From Syntrophobacteraceae bacterium (lineage in GTDB: Bacteria; Desulfobacterota; Syntrophobacteria; Syntrophobacterales; Syntrophobacteraceae): a stretch of DNA of 46,617 nt. Positions 34,743-46,450 of the stretch are shown here, piece by piece (the stretch's first letter is position 1; each line of letters starts with the position of its first letter). Made by a program: the position numbers and the translations under genes. Location of the stretch: positions 1 through 46,617 of the forward strand of contig JARLHP010000027.1 in the NCBI GenBank assembly GCA_031292195.1, written 5' to 3'. The notes beneath the pieces are model-generated. The model saw nothing but the letters and a program-made list of their open reading frames with translations, had not been told where the DNA came from and did not search any database.

Positions 34743-35597
34743 ATGACGCTGATATCCAAGATCCATACCTACGGCAGGCTGATAAAGTTCAGCCATACCA
34801 TTTTTGCCCTTCCATTCGCCCTGGCGGCCCTGCTGCTTGCAAAAGTCAATCACCCGGTGAGTTTTGGAACCGTGGTCCTGATAATCGTGGCCATGGCTTC
34901 GGCCAGGTCCGCGGCCATGGGATTCAACCGCCTGGCCGATCATCGCTATGACCGGTTGAACCCGCGCACGGCAAACCGTCCGCATGTCACCGGGCAGGTT
35001 GACCTCTTCTCGGTGCTGCTTTTCATTTTGTTTTCCGCTCTTGTCTTCCTGGGCGCCGCAGCGTTGCTCGGCCACCTCTGCTTTGTATTGTCCCTCCCGC
35101 TCCTGGCGATTCTCCTTTTCTACTCGTTTACAAAAAGGTTCACCACCCTGTGCCACCTGGCCCTCGGCTTCGCCATCGGCCTGGCGCCCGCCGCGGTCTG
35201 GATCGCGGTCACCGGCGGCTTTAGCTGGAAAATTCTGCTGCTCTCCCTTGCCCTCATGACCTATATCGCCGGCTTCGATATCCTCTATGCCTGCCAGGAC
35301 ATCGATTTTGACAGGCAACAGAACCTTTTTTCCCTGCCCGCCTGCTGGGGAGCACCCAGGGCGCTTTTCTTTTCCACCGCGCTCCACGTTTTAACGCTCC
35401 TCTTTCTACTGCTGCTCTATTTCGCATTCCATCTCGGCTGGATTTACCTGCTTTTCCTCTTTGTGATAAGCATCCTGATATTCACCGAGCATAAACTCGT
35501 GAGGCCGGACTGCCTCGATAGAGTGAATATTGCCTTTTTCCACGTAAACAGCGCCATCTCCGTCCTGCTCTTCCTGGGGATCCTGGCGGGAAGATGA
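34743..35597 (+). CDS. UbiA family prenyltransferase (4-hydroxybenzoate type, possibly MqnP)
   Basis: The 284-residue membrane protein has about eight hydrophobic helices and the two Asp-rich catalytic motifs of the family: NRLADHRYDRLNPRTANRP (first) and YACQDIDFDRQQ (second). UbiA enzymes transfer a polyprenyl chain onto an aromatic acid during ubiquinone or menaquinone synthesis. The next gene, five bases downstream, encodes a UbiD decarboxylase, the expected next step. In bacteria with the futalosine menaquinone route, such pairs are called MqnP and MqnL. Whether that route or a ubiquinone route is used cannot be told from this window. Confidence 0.9.
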   Translation: MTLISKIHTYGRLIKFSHTIFALPFALAALLLAKVNHPVSFGTVVLIIVAMASARSAAMGFNRLADHRYDRLNPRTANRPHVTGQVDLFSVLLFILFSALVFLGAAALLGHLCFVLSLPLLAILLFYSFTKRFTTLCHLALGFAIGLAPAAVWIAVTGGFSWKILLLSLALMTYIAGFDILYACQDIDFDRQQNLFSLPACWGAPRALFFSTALHVLTLLFLLLLYFAFHLGWIYLLFLFVISILIFTEHKLVRPDCLDRVNIAFFHVNSAISVLLFLGILAGR

Positions 35598-35601
35598 TAG
35601 T

Positions 35602-37452
35602 GTGACCAAAATGAAAACCGCGTTCCAAAATCTGGGTGAATTCGTATCCGAACTGGAAAAAGCTGGAGAACTGCTCCGAATAAGCGCTCCGGTTTCCTGC
35701 CGGCTGGAGATCTCGCGCATCACCGACCTTGCGTCCAAGGCCCCCGGGGGCGGCAAAGCGCTTCTTTTCGAACGGGTCGGCGAATCGCCCTTTCCTGTCC
35801 TGACCAACGCCTTTGGATCCGAACGTCGTATCTGCATGGCCCTGGGGACCCAATCCCTGGACGATCTGGCCCGAAGGATCGAGCGTTTCGTGCGCCTTGG
35901 ACCGCCCAAGTCGCTCCGAGACCTGGCGGACATTATTCCCATGGGGCTCGATCTCCTCAGGTCCCTTCCCCGCAAGACCGCCACGGCCCCTTGCCAGGAA
36001 GTCGTCCTCAGGGGAGAGCAAATCGATCTTTCCAGGCTGCCCGTCCTCAAGTGCTGGCCGCAGGACGGGGGCCCCTTCGTTACGCTTCCGGTGGTGTTCA
36101 CCCGCAGTCTCGAAACGGGCAGGCGCAACGCCGGCATGTACCGCCTCCAGGTTTTCGACCGCAATACGACCGGAATGCACTGGCACATACACAAGGACGG
36201 ATCGCACTATTTCCAGGAATACCGGAAGGCGGGCAAACGCATGCCGGTGGCCGTGGCCATCGGGACCGACCCGGCGGTGACCTGGGCCGCCACAGCCCCT
36301 CTTCCGCAGGGAATGGACGAAATGATGCTGGCGGGCTTCATCCGTAGAAGCCCTGTCAAAATGACCCGCTGCGTCTCCATTGACCTGGAGGTTCCGGCCG
36401 AAGCCGAGTTCGTGCTGGAAGGCTATGTGGACCCCGAGGAACTGCGCACGGAGGGTCCCTTTGGAGACCACACCGGCTATTACTCCCTGGTCGGAGAATA
36501 CCCCGTCTTTCACCTGACGGCCCTCACCCATCGCCAAAACCCGGTTTATTCGGCCACCCTGGTGGGACGGCCACCGATGGAAGACTGCTGGCTCGCCAAG
36601 GCCACCGAACGTGCATTCCTGCCGCTGATTCGCGCCGTTCACCCCGAGGTGCGCGATTTCTGGATGCCCTGGGAGGGGGTCTTCCACAACCTGGTGGTAA
36701 TGGCTTTGGACAAGGAATACCCCGGCCATGCCCGAAGGCTCATGAGCGCGGTCTGGAGCCAGGGGCAGATGAGCTTCACCAAGGCCGTGGTGCTCCTTGA
36801 CGGCCATGTCGGCCTGAAGAATCCGCGCCGGGTGTTCGAGACGATTCTCGAATCCGTGGATCTGGAAAGCGATCTCTTTATGACCGAAGGCATTCTCGAT
36901 GTCCTGGACCACAGCGCCCCCGACCCGCTTTTCGGAAGCAAGATAGGAATCGACGCCACCCGCAGGCATCCCGGCGAAAGAGAAAGACCCGTCGCAAAAC
37001 CCCTTCCCGTCCCGCCCGAAGACGTCATACAAAAGCACCTGGGAGAGGTATCCGCCCTGCTCTCCGCTTGCCATCGCCCCCCCTTCGAAACTCGAAACCG
37101 GCTGCTGCTCCTAAGTTTTGCCAAAGACGGCAAGACCCCCGGCCGGACGCTCTCCCCCGAGCTTCTAGAAAACCCGGCGCTCGTGCCTTTTTCCATCTTC
37201 GTGCTGCTGGACTCCGCGATAGATCTGCGCGATTACTCGCTCGTTCTCTGGAAAGTGTCCAATAACGTGGACCCGGCACGAGACATCGTAAAGCAGGACG
37301 GGCGACTGGTGATCGACGCCACCGCCAAGGGCGCCGAAGACGGCCACACCCGCCCCTGGCCCGACGACATCGAAATGGACCCCGAAGTGGTGCGCAGGGT
37401 CGAAATACGTGCTCGCGAACTGGGAATCGAGGAGTTTTTGGCCCGGGGCTGA
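35602..37452 (+). CDS. UbiD family decarboxylase
   Basis: UbiD proteins use prenylated flavin mononucleotide to remove a carboxylate from a prenylated aromatic ring. The 616-residue protein is larger than E. coli UbiD (about 497). Visible family regions are MYRLQVFDRNTTGMHWHIHK, the FGDHTGYYSLV motif with its catalytic Glu nearby (DPEELRTEGPFGDH) and HPEVRDFWMPWEGVFHNLVV. It starts at a GTG with GGAAG eight bases upstream. It lies five bases after UbiA, so they are almost certainly one operon. The prFMN synthase (UbiX) is not in the window. Confidence 0.9.
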   Translation: MTKMKTAFQNLGEFVSELEKAGELLRISAPVSCRLEISRITDLASKAPGGGKALLFERVGESPFPVLTNAFGSERRICMALGTQSLDDLARRIERFVRLGPPKSLRDLADIIPMGLDLLRSLPRKTATAPCQEVVLRGEQIDLSRLPVLKCWPQDGGPFVTLPVVFTRSLETGRRNAGMYRLQVFDRNTTGMHWHIHKDGSHYFQEYRKAGKRMPVAVAIGTDPAVTWAATAPLPQGMDEMMLAGFIRRSPVKMTRCVSIDLEVPAEAEFVLEGYVDPEELRTEGPFGDHTGYYSLVGEYPVFHLTALTHRQNPVYSATLVGRPPMEDCWLAKATERAFLPLIRAVHPEVRDFWMPWEGVFHNLVVMALDKEYPGHARRLMSAVWSQGQMSFTKAVVLLDGHVGLKNPRRVFETILESVDLESDLFMTEGILDVLDHSAPDPLFGSKIGIDATRRHPGERERPVAKPLPVPPEDVIQKHLGEVSALLSACHRPPFETRNRLLLLSFAKDGKTPGRTLSPELLENPALVPFSIFVLLDSAIDLRDYSLVLWKVSNNVDPARDIVKQDGRLVIDATAKGAEDGHTRPWPDDIEMDPEVVRRVEIRARELGIEEFLARG

Positions 37453-37482
37453 AACAAGAGATCAAAAGAGCGGGGGGAACCC

Positions 37483-37516
37483 TTTTGACCGGCCGCCGTC
37501 TCCCGGCCGGTCAAAA
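37483..37516. other. perfect 13-bp palindrome after the UbiD gene
   Basis: TTTTGACCGGCCG (37483-37495) and CGGCCGGTCAAAA (37504-37516) are perfect complements around an 8-base loop. The T-run is on the left and the A-run on the right, the reverse of an intrinsic terminator on either strand. It lies 31 bp past the UbiD stop and 92 bp before the second kinase start. An operator for a dimeric regulator is an alternative to a transcript-end hairpin. Confidence 0.5.
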
Positions 37517-37607
37517 TAAAGATTCTCCTCTGTGCCTCCGTGCCTCTGTGGTTGATTTTAATTTTTTCGCAGTTCACCGCCAACGCGCTCCGAAAGGGTG
37601 GATAGCC

Positions 37608-40600
37608 ATGCACAAGGTTCCGCGATGGCTTACGGCCATGTTTGTACTGGCGCTAATGGGTCTAGCGACTGGAGGAGCGTGGTTCTACCGCGCTCAGGAG
37701 CGCTCCGTCCGGGCACGGGTGGAAGCGAACCTGGAGGCCGTCGCAAAACTCAAGGTTGAAGAAATTGCCCAGTGGCGCTTGGAACGACTGGCCGATGCTA
37801 CCGAGCTCATGAAAAGCCCGTTCCTGTCCAAAGCGGTAACTCAGTGGCTGGCCAATCCGCAGGCCGGGGCCGGCGATGTGATTTTGGAACGCTTCCGCTC
37901 GCACCCCGGGTATTCCGATATCCTTTTAGTCGACGCCAATGGACAGGTACGGCTGAGTCTTTCCGGTCGATCCGGAACCCTTGACGGGGAAGCCGCGCAC
38001 TGTGTGACCACCGCGTTCCGTGAAGGGCGCCCCGTCCTCACCGACCTGTCTGTCAGCTCCGCCCAACCCTTGCCCCACATGGAAGCCGTCACACCGATTT
38101 TTGCCGCTCAATCTGAAAGGTCCCACCCCGTCGCGGCAATACTGCTCCAGAGCACCGCCAAAGACTCTCTTTATGAGATCACCGGGAACTGGCCCGTCCC
38201 GACCACGAGCGCCGAAAGCCTGCTCGTTCGCCGCGATGGCGATAGTGTGCTATTTCTCAACGACCTGCGCTATCGGCCTCATACGGCGCTAAAACTTCAC
38301 ATTCCCCTGAACCGTGCGGATGTGCCGGCGGTCATGGCCGTAAAGGGAAAGGAAGGGGTGGTAGAGGGCAGGGATTACCGTGGCGTCGAAGTGCTCTCGG
38401 TCCTGGAAGCCATCCCGTACTCACCCTGGTTCCTGGTGGCAAAGATGGACAAGGCCGAAGTCCTGGCGGACTGGCGTTCGCGCTCCCTTCTCATCCTGGC
38501 CCTGACCCTGGGGCTGGCTATGGGGACTCTGGCCGCCGGGGGAATGGTCTACCAACGCTTCGCCAAGGAGCACTACAGATCGCTTTTTCGCTCCGAAGCG
38601 GCCCGGCGGGAAAGTGAAGCAAAGTACAGGACAACACTCATGAGCATCGGCGATGCGGTGATTGTCACCGACATCGAAGGAGGGGTGCGGGTCTTGAACC
38701 CGGTGGCCGAGACCCTCACCGGGTGGCGCCAGGAGGAGGCTTGCGGAAAACCGTTCGCCGAAGTCTTCCCGATTCTGAACGAACAGACACGGCAACCGGC
38801 TAAAGACCCCGTGGCCAGCGTTCTAAGGGATGGGGCCATTGTGGGATTGGCCAACCATACCGTGCTGATTTCCCGCGACGGCAGGGAATTCGCCATTGCC
38901 GACAGCGCCGCCCCCATTCTCGATGAGACCGGCAAGGTAAACGGCGTGGTTGTCGTGTTCCGCGATCAGACCAGCGAGCGCCGGGCGGAAAAGGAGCTTC
39001 AGCGCAGCAACGAGAACTACAGGCTGCTGGTTAGAAACATTCCGGGGGTGGTTTTCAGAGGATATGGAGATGGCGGCGCGGAATTTTTTGACGATAAAAT
39101 TCGCTTCCTCACCGGATATCCGGTTGAGGACTTCGCCTCCCGTAAATTGAAATGGACTCGCCTGATCCACCCCGAAGATCTGAGCCATGCCGAAGAATCT
39201 TTTCTGCGGGCCCTGCGTGAAGGGCGGGAATGCATTCGGGAATACCGCCTGAAACGCTCGGATGGCGAATATGTCTGGCTCCAGGAAAGGACCCAGATCA
39301 TCTGCCAGGAAGATGGGCGCCTTGACTACGTCAGCGGCATCATGTTCGACATCACGGAGCGCAAGCTGACGGAGAGGTCGCTGGAAGACACTGAGACCAA
39401 AATACGCGGTATCCTGGACAACATCGGAATTGGCGTGGCACTGCTCAGTCCCGGGATGGAAGTTCTCGAGATGAACCGGCAGATGCACCAATGGTTTCCA
39501 GCCGTGGAGCCGGCCAAACACCCGATCTGCTACCGCGCCTTCAACGATCCCCCGGGTGAAGCGGTGTGCCACAACTGCCCCGCCTGCAAGACGCTCCGGG
39601 ACGGCCTGCCTCACGAAGAAACCACTCAAATCGTGCGCGACGGCCGGGTGCGCAATTACCGGATCGTCTCCTCTCCGATTCCCGGCCCCTCGGGCAAGAT
39701 CACCGCGGTGATCGAGATGGTCGACGACATCACCGAGAAACTCTCCCTGGAGGCCCAGTTCCGGCAGGCCCAAAGGATGGAGGCCGTTGGCCGGTTGGCC
39801 GGCGGTGTGGCTCACGATTTCAACAACATGCTGGGGATTATCCTGGGTTACACGGAAATGGCTTTGAGCAAATTGAGTCCGGACAACCCCCTCTTTGCCA
39901 ATCTGCAGGAAATCATGAAAGCCGCCCAGAGGTCCGCCGACCTTACCCGGCAACTGCTGGCCTTCGCCCGCAAGCAAACCGTGGCCCCCAGGGTGCTCGA
40001 CCTCAACGAGACCGTGGAAGGGATGCTCAAAATCCTGCGGCGCTTGATCGGCGAAAATATCGATCTCACCTGGCTGCCGGGAAAAAACCTGTGGCCGGTC
40101 AAGATGGACCCCTCCCAAATCGACCAGGTCCTGGCCAATCTGTGCGTCAATGCCAGGGACGCCATCACGGACAACGGCATGGTCACAATCGAAACCAAAA
40201 ATGTTTTTTTCGACCACATCTCCCCCGTGGAGCCTGTCGGGTTTGTTCCAGGCGAATATTTGCTGCTGGCCGTAAGTGATGATGGTTGCGGCATGGACAG
40301 GGGAACTCTGGACAAGATATTCGAGCCTTTTTTTACCACCAAGGACGTAGGGAAAGGAACAGGGCTGGGGTTGTCGACGGTTTATGGCATCGTAAAACAG
40401 AATAACGGTTTTATAAACGTGTACAGCGAGCCGGGCCAGGGGACGACTTTCAAGATCTACCTGCCGCGACATGAGGGCCGGACCGTTGAACCTCTCGCGA
40501 CAAGTGGTGCGGAGGTCCCCACCGGGCATGGCGAAACGATACTGCTGGTCGAAGACGAATCGGCCATTCTCGATATGGCCGCTGACATGCTGCAAGGCCT

Positions 40601-40898
40601 GGGATATAATGTGCTGGCTCTCTCCACGCCGGGTGAGGCCATAAACTTTGCCGTAGAGCACGCCGACAAGATCGGGTTGCTCATCACCGATGTGGTCATG
40701 CCCGAGATGAGTGGCCTGGATCTGGCTCGAAACATCCGCTCTTTGCAGCCCGGCTTGAAGGTTTTGTTCGTCTCCGGCTACACCTACGATGTGATCGCCC
40801 ACCATGGTGTGCTGGAAAGTGGCATCAGGTTTCTCCAGAAGCCCTTCTCCACCAGGGACCTGGCCGTGAAGGTCAGGGAGGCCATCGAGGGTGTATGA
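37608..40898 (+). CDS. hybrid sensor histidine kinase with three PAS domains
   Basis: The 1096-residue protein has a first membrane helix (about residues 8-28), a periplasmic sensor (about 30-290) and a second helix (about 291-315). Three PAS-type domains span about 335-710. The kinase core has His 736 in GGVAHDFNNMLG and an ATPase with VSDDGCGMDRGTLDKIFEPF and GTGLGLSTVYGIV. A receiver domain has Asp 1028 in LLITDVVMPEMSG. The third PAS domain has a Cys cluster (Cys 641, 654, 657, 660; CHNCPAC), which could bind metal or sense redox state. AAGGGTGG precedes the ATG at 37608, so the longer frame from 37485 is rejected. The stimulus and partner are unknown. An 89-bp repeat follows the stop. 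Confidence 0.9.
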   Translation: MHKVPRWLTAMFVLALMGLATGGAWFYRAQERSVRARVEANLEAVAKLKVEEIAQWRLERLADATELMKSPFLSKAVTQWLANPQAGAGDVILERFRSHPGYSDILLVDANGQVRLSLSGRSGTLDGEAAHCVTTAFREGRPVLTDLSVSSAQPLPHMEAVTPIFAAQSERSHPVAAILLQSTAKDSLYEITGNWPVPTTSAESLLVRRDGDSVLFLNDLRYRPHTALKLHIPLNRADVPAVMAVKGKEGVVEGRDYRGVEVLSVLEAIPYSPWFLVAKMDKAEVLADWRSRSLLILALTLGLAMGTLAAGGMVYQRFAKEHYRSLFRSEAARRESEAKYRTTLMSIGDAVIVTDIEGGVRVLNPVAETLTGWRQEEACGKPFAEVFPILNEQTRQPAKDPVASVLRDGAIVGLANHTVLISRDGREFAIADSAAPILDETGKVNGVVVVFRDQTSERRAEKELQRSNENYRLLVRNIPGVVFRGYGDGGAEFFDDKIRFLTGYPVEDFASRKLKWTRLIHPEDLSHAEESFLRALREGRECIREYRLKRSDGEYVWLQERTQIICQEDGRLDYVSGIMFDITERKLTERSLEDTETKIRGILDNIGIGVALLSPGMEVLEMNRQMHQWFPAVEPAKHPICYRAFNDPPGEAVCHNCPACKTLRDGLPHEETTQIVRDGRVRNYRIVSSPIPGPSGKITAVIEMVDDITEKLSLEAQFRQAQRMEAVGRLAGGVAHDFNNMLGIILGYTEMALSKLSPDNPLFANLQEIMKAAQRSADLTRQLLAFARKQTVAPRVLDLNETVEGMLKILRRLIGENIDLTWLPGKNLWPVKMDPSQIDQVLANLCVNARDAITDNGMVTIETKNVFFDHISPVEPVGFVPGEYLLLAVSDDGCGMDRGTLDKIFEPFFTTKDVGKGTGLGLSTVYGIVKQNNGFINVYSEPGQGTTFKIYLPRHEGRTVEPLATSGAEVPTGHGETILLVEDESAILDMAADMLQGLGYNVLALSTPGEAINFAVEHADKIGLLITDVVMPEMSGLDLARNIRSLQPGLKVLFVSGYTYDVIAHHGVLESGIRFLQKPFSTRDLAVKVREAIEGV

Positions 40899-40939
40899 TA
40901 GCCCGGCGGCCTTCGCCCGGGCACCCAATCCCGGGGCGG

Positions 40940-41028
40940 CAGCGGATCCACGAAGCACACGAAGGAGCACGAAGCAACAGCCCAAGTTCTGATCTTCCTG
41001 AGTGCTCCTTAGTGTGCTTGGTGGATAG
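40940..41028. repeat. 89-bp inverted-repeat element, copy 2
   Basis: This copy begins 41 bp after the second hybrid kinase gene. It is the same length as the copy at 29666-29754 and has 85 of 89 bases identical. It has the same arms (ATCCACGAAGCACACGAAGG...) and the same core. Both copies lie at or just beyond the 3' end of a hybrid histidine kinase gene. The element has no coding capacity. Confidence 0.75.
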
Positions 41029-41196
41029 CTCTTTTTATCTCTTTCCGCTTCTATTGCCGCTCTTATAGCCGCTTGTCGTCGCCGCTTCAGGATGCCGTTT
41101 TGCAACGGGAGCAAGGCCGAAAATCGGTCAATCCCGCTGCCGGTTCCAGCCGGGGCGAACTTCCCCCCGGGCGCTCGCCGACCGGGTCGATTTGGA

Positions 41197-41225
41197 TTGA
41201 AATATGGCCCGGGAAATGCTATGTA
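41197..41225 (+). promoter_or_regulatory. candidate promoter for gyrB
   Basis: TTGAAA (41197-41202) and TATGTA (41220-41225) are 17 bp apart. The second is preceded by TGC, giving an extended -10 (TGnTATGTA). The site lies about 77 bp before the gyrB ATG in an otherwise A/T-rich stretch. This is the best promoter-like pair in the gap. No supercoiling-sensitive or operator motif is evident. Confidence 0.4.
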
Positions 41226-41253
41226 TATATACTTTTCCGTGCAGTTCCAATAA

Positions 41254-43751
<2,498 letters not shown>

Positions 43752-43752
<1 letters not shown>

Positions 43753-43970
43753 TGTCCACAATGGAAAGGAGCTATTGTCATGGGCTGGATCGCGTCAATA
43801 AACGCTTAGGGGATTTGGAGCAGCGGGTGTCCCGCCTCGAAGGGACCATTGAAGGCACGATGCGGGCCTATGAAGCCAATCTGGCGCGAATGTTCGCTGA
43901 ATTTCAGCGAAACATCGAACGCGATCTTTTCCCCAGGCTGCTCGAGGATAGAGGCAAGTCAGCCGCGTAA
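43752..43970 (+). CDS. small coiled-coil protein between gyrB and gyrA
   Basis: The 72-residue ORF starts on the A of the gyrB stop (TGATG). It encodes a predicted helical protein with heptad-spaced hydrophobics ([20 protein letters not shown]) and a charged C-terminus ([13 protein letters not shown]). I do not recognise a family. An AAGGAG lies a few codons inside it and ahead of a separate 9-codon ORF (MGWIASINA), so translation of the 72-residue frame is not certain. Its presence in a gyrase operon is unusual and it could modulate gyrase or be neutral. Confidence 0.45.
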
Positions 43971-43987
43971 TCTCGCACTTTTGGGGA

Positions 43988-46450
43988 ATGAACAGGAATA
44001 TGGACCTTAAAGCCATAAAAACCATAAATATTGCCGACGAAATAAAGCTTTCCTATCTCGATTATGCCATGAGCGTCATAATCGGGCGGGCCATCCCCGA
44101 TGTGCGTGACGGCCTGAAACCCGTGCACCGGCGCATCCTATTTTCGATGCACGAGGTCAATAACGACTACAACAAGCCTTACAAGAAATCGGCGCGCATC
44201 GTCGGCGACGTCATGGGTAAGTATCACCCGCACGGGGACTCGGCCATCTACGACGCCACCGTCCGCATGGCCCAGGACTTTTCCATGCTGCACCCGCTGG
44301 TCGACGGCCAGGGCAACTTCGGCTCCGTGGACGGCGATCCTCCGGCCGCCATGCGTTATACCGAAATCCGCATGTCCAAACTCGGCATGGAGTTCATGCG
44401 GGACATCGAGAAGGAAACGGTCCTCTTTCAGCCAAACTACGACAATACGCTGCTCGAGCCGACCGTTTTGCCCACCCGCGTGCCCAACCTGCTCTTGAAC
44501 GGCTCCTCCGGCATAGCGGTGGGAATGGCCACAAACATCCCCCCACACAACCTGCGCGAGCTTTGCTCCGGCCTGCTCGCTCTGCTCGATGATCCCGAGA
44601 TCACCATCAAGGGCCTCATGAGCCACATCCAAGGGCCGGACTTTCCGACCGCCGGTTACCTCTGCGGCTGCGATGGAATCAAGGAAGCCTATGAAACGGG
44701 CAAGGGCGTCATCAAGATTCGCGGGCGGGTCGAAGTCGAAGAATCGGGCAGAAAGCAGCACCTGATCGTCACCGAACTCCCCTACCAGGTCAACAAGGCC
44801 AGGCTGCTCGAACGGATCGCCGAACTGGTCAAGGCCAAAAGAATCGAGGGAATCCAGGACATTCGCGACGAGTCCGACCGCCATGGCATGCGGGTAGTGC
44901 TCACCCTTCGCCAGGGCGACGATCCCAAGGTGGTGGAAAATCTGCTCTACAAAAACACCTCCATTGAGACCACATTCGGAATCATCATGCTCGCGGTGGT
45001 GGATAACAGACCCGAGGTCATGAACCTCAAGGACATCCTCCAGCATTTTCTCAATTTTCGCCGCGAAGTGGTGGTTAAGCGCACCCGCTTCGAACTCAAA
45101 CAGGCCGAAAAACGGGCCCATATCTTGGAAGGCTTGAAGAAGGCCCTCGACAATCTCGACGCGGTGATCGCCCTCATCAGATCCGCCACGAATCCGCCCG
45201 AAGCCAGGCGCGGCCTGATCGAACGTTTCGACTTCAGCGAAATCCAGGCCCAGGAAATCCTGAACATGAGACTCCAGCGCCTCACGGGTCTCGAGCGGGA
45301 AAAAATCATCCAGGACTACATCGAAATCATGAAGGAAATCGAGCGGCTAAAGAGCATTCTGTCCTCAGCCGCCCTGGTCGACCAGGTGGTGCGGGACGAA
45401 ATCGGTGAATTGATCAACGAATTCGCCGAACAGCGCAAAACCCAGATCGTTCCGGACGCCGGGGACATTTGCCTCGAAGACCTCATCGCCATCGAGGATA
45501 TGGTGGTCACGATGTCTCGGAACGGCTATCTCAAACGGACCCCCCTGACGGTCTATCGCAACCAGAACCGGGGCGGCAAAGGCCGCACCGGCATGAGCAC
45601 CCGCGAAGAAGACGTGGTGACCAGCCTATTTACGGCCCTCACCCACGACCACCTGCTGGTATTTACCAACCGGGGCCAGGTCTTCCGCCTCAAAGTCTAT
45701 GAAATACCCGAAGTGGGGCCTACAGCTCTGGGGAAAGCCGCCGTAAACCTTCTTCCCCTCCAGCAGGGCGAAAAGATCCAGACCATCTTGCCGGTGCGTG
45801 AGTTCTCACCGGGACACTTCGCCGTAATGGCCACCAGGAACGGGATCATCAAGAAAACCGATCTGTCCGCCTATGAAAACCCCAGGTCGAGCGGCATCAG
45901 GGCCATCAACCTGGACGAAAACGACGAGCTTATTACGGTTGTGATCACCGACGGGCAGCAGGATATTTTCCTCATGAGCCGCGAGGGCAAATGCATCCGG
46001 ATCCGGGAAGATGAGTTCCGCCCCCTGGGACGCGTCAGCCGCGGCATCCGCGGAATGAACATCAAGGACGGCGGACTGGTCGGAATGGACGTGATCGACC
46101 CCCACAAATGCATCCTGGTGGTTACGGAAAAAGGCTTCGGCAAGCGCACCGCGGAGGAAGACTACCGCTGCCAGGGCCGAGGCGGACAGGGTGTTCTCAA
46201 TATCAGGGTTATGGATCGAAACGGCAGCGTGATCGGCTTCCGCCAGGTGGCCGAAGAAAACGGAATAATGCTCATCACCGACAAGGGCCGCCTCATAAGA
46301 ATGCCCGTGGCGCAAATCAGCAAAATCGGCAGGGTGACCCAGGGAGTGAAACTCATCGGCCTGGACGAAGGCGAAAAAGTCGTGGATCTTACCGTTCTCG
46401 ACGAATCCGAGAGCCCCAAAGACGACATAAGAGAGGAAGAAGAGAATTGA
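43988..46450 (+). CDS. gyrA: DNA gyrase subunit A
   Basis: GyrA cuts and rejoins DNA in the gyrase complex. The 820-residue protein has the catalytic Tyr 124 in [13 protein letters not shown], the quinolone-determining region [20 protein letters not shown] with Ser 85 and Asp 89 (E. coli Ser 83 and Asp 87), and the C-terminal wrapping domain with the GyrA box [10 protein letters not shown]. The residues where resistance mutations usually occur are the sensitive type. It follows gyrB after a short ORF and is probably in the same operon. The stop overlaps the start of the gpsA-like frame. Confidence 0.97.
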   Translation: MNRNMDLKAIKTINIADEIKLSYLDYAMSVIIGRAIPDVRDGLKPVHRRILFSMHEVNNDYNKPYKKSARIVGDVMGKYHPHGDSAIYDATVRMAQDFSMLHPLVDGQGNFGSVDGDPPAAMRYTEIRMSKLGMEFMRDIEKETVLFQPNYDNTLLEPTVLPTRVPNLLLNGSSGIAVGMATNIPPHNLRELCSGLLALLDDPEITIKGLMSHIQGPDFPTAGYLCGCDGIKEAYETGKGVIKIRGRVEVEESGRKQHLIVTELPYQVNKARLLERIAELVKAKRIEGIQDIRDESDRHGMRVVLTLRQGDDPKVVENLLYKNTSIETTFGIIMLAVVDNRPEVMNLKDILQHFLNFRREVVVKRTRFELKQAEKRAHILEGLKKALDNLDAVIALIRSATNPPEARRGLIERFDFSEIQAQEILNMRLQRLTGLEREKIIQDYIEIMKEIERLKSILSSAALVDQVVRDEIGELINEFAEQRKTQIVPDAGDICLEDLIAIEDMVVTMSRNGYLKRTPLTVYRNQNRGGKGRTGMSTREEDVVTSLFTALTHDHLLVFTNRGQVFRLKVYEIPEVGPTALGKAAVNLLPLQQGEKIQTILPVREFSPGHFAVMATRNGIIKKTDLSAYENPRSSGIRAINLDENDELITVVITDGQQDIFLMSREGKCIRIREDEFRPLGRVSRGIRGMNIKDGGLVGMDVIDPHKCILVVTEKGFGKRTAEEDYRCQGRGGQGVLNIRVMDRNGSVIGFRQVAEENGIMLITDKGRLIRMPVAQISKIGRVTQGVKLIGLDEGEKVVDLTVLDESESPKDDIREEEEN

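Noticed and set aside
35482-37074. Long minus-strand frame antisense to the UbiD gene
   Set aside because: The plus-strand frame has clear UbiD motifs and an operon partner. The antisense frame has none.
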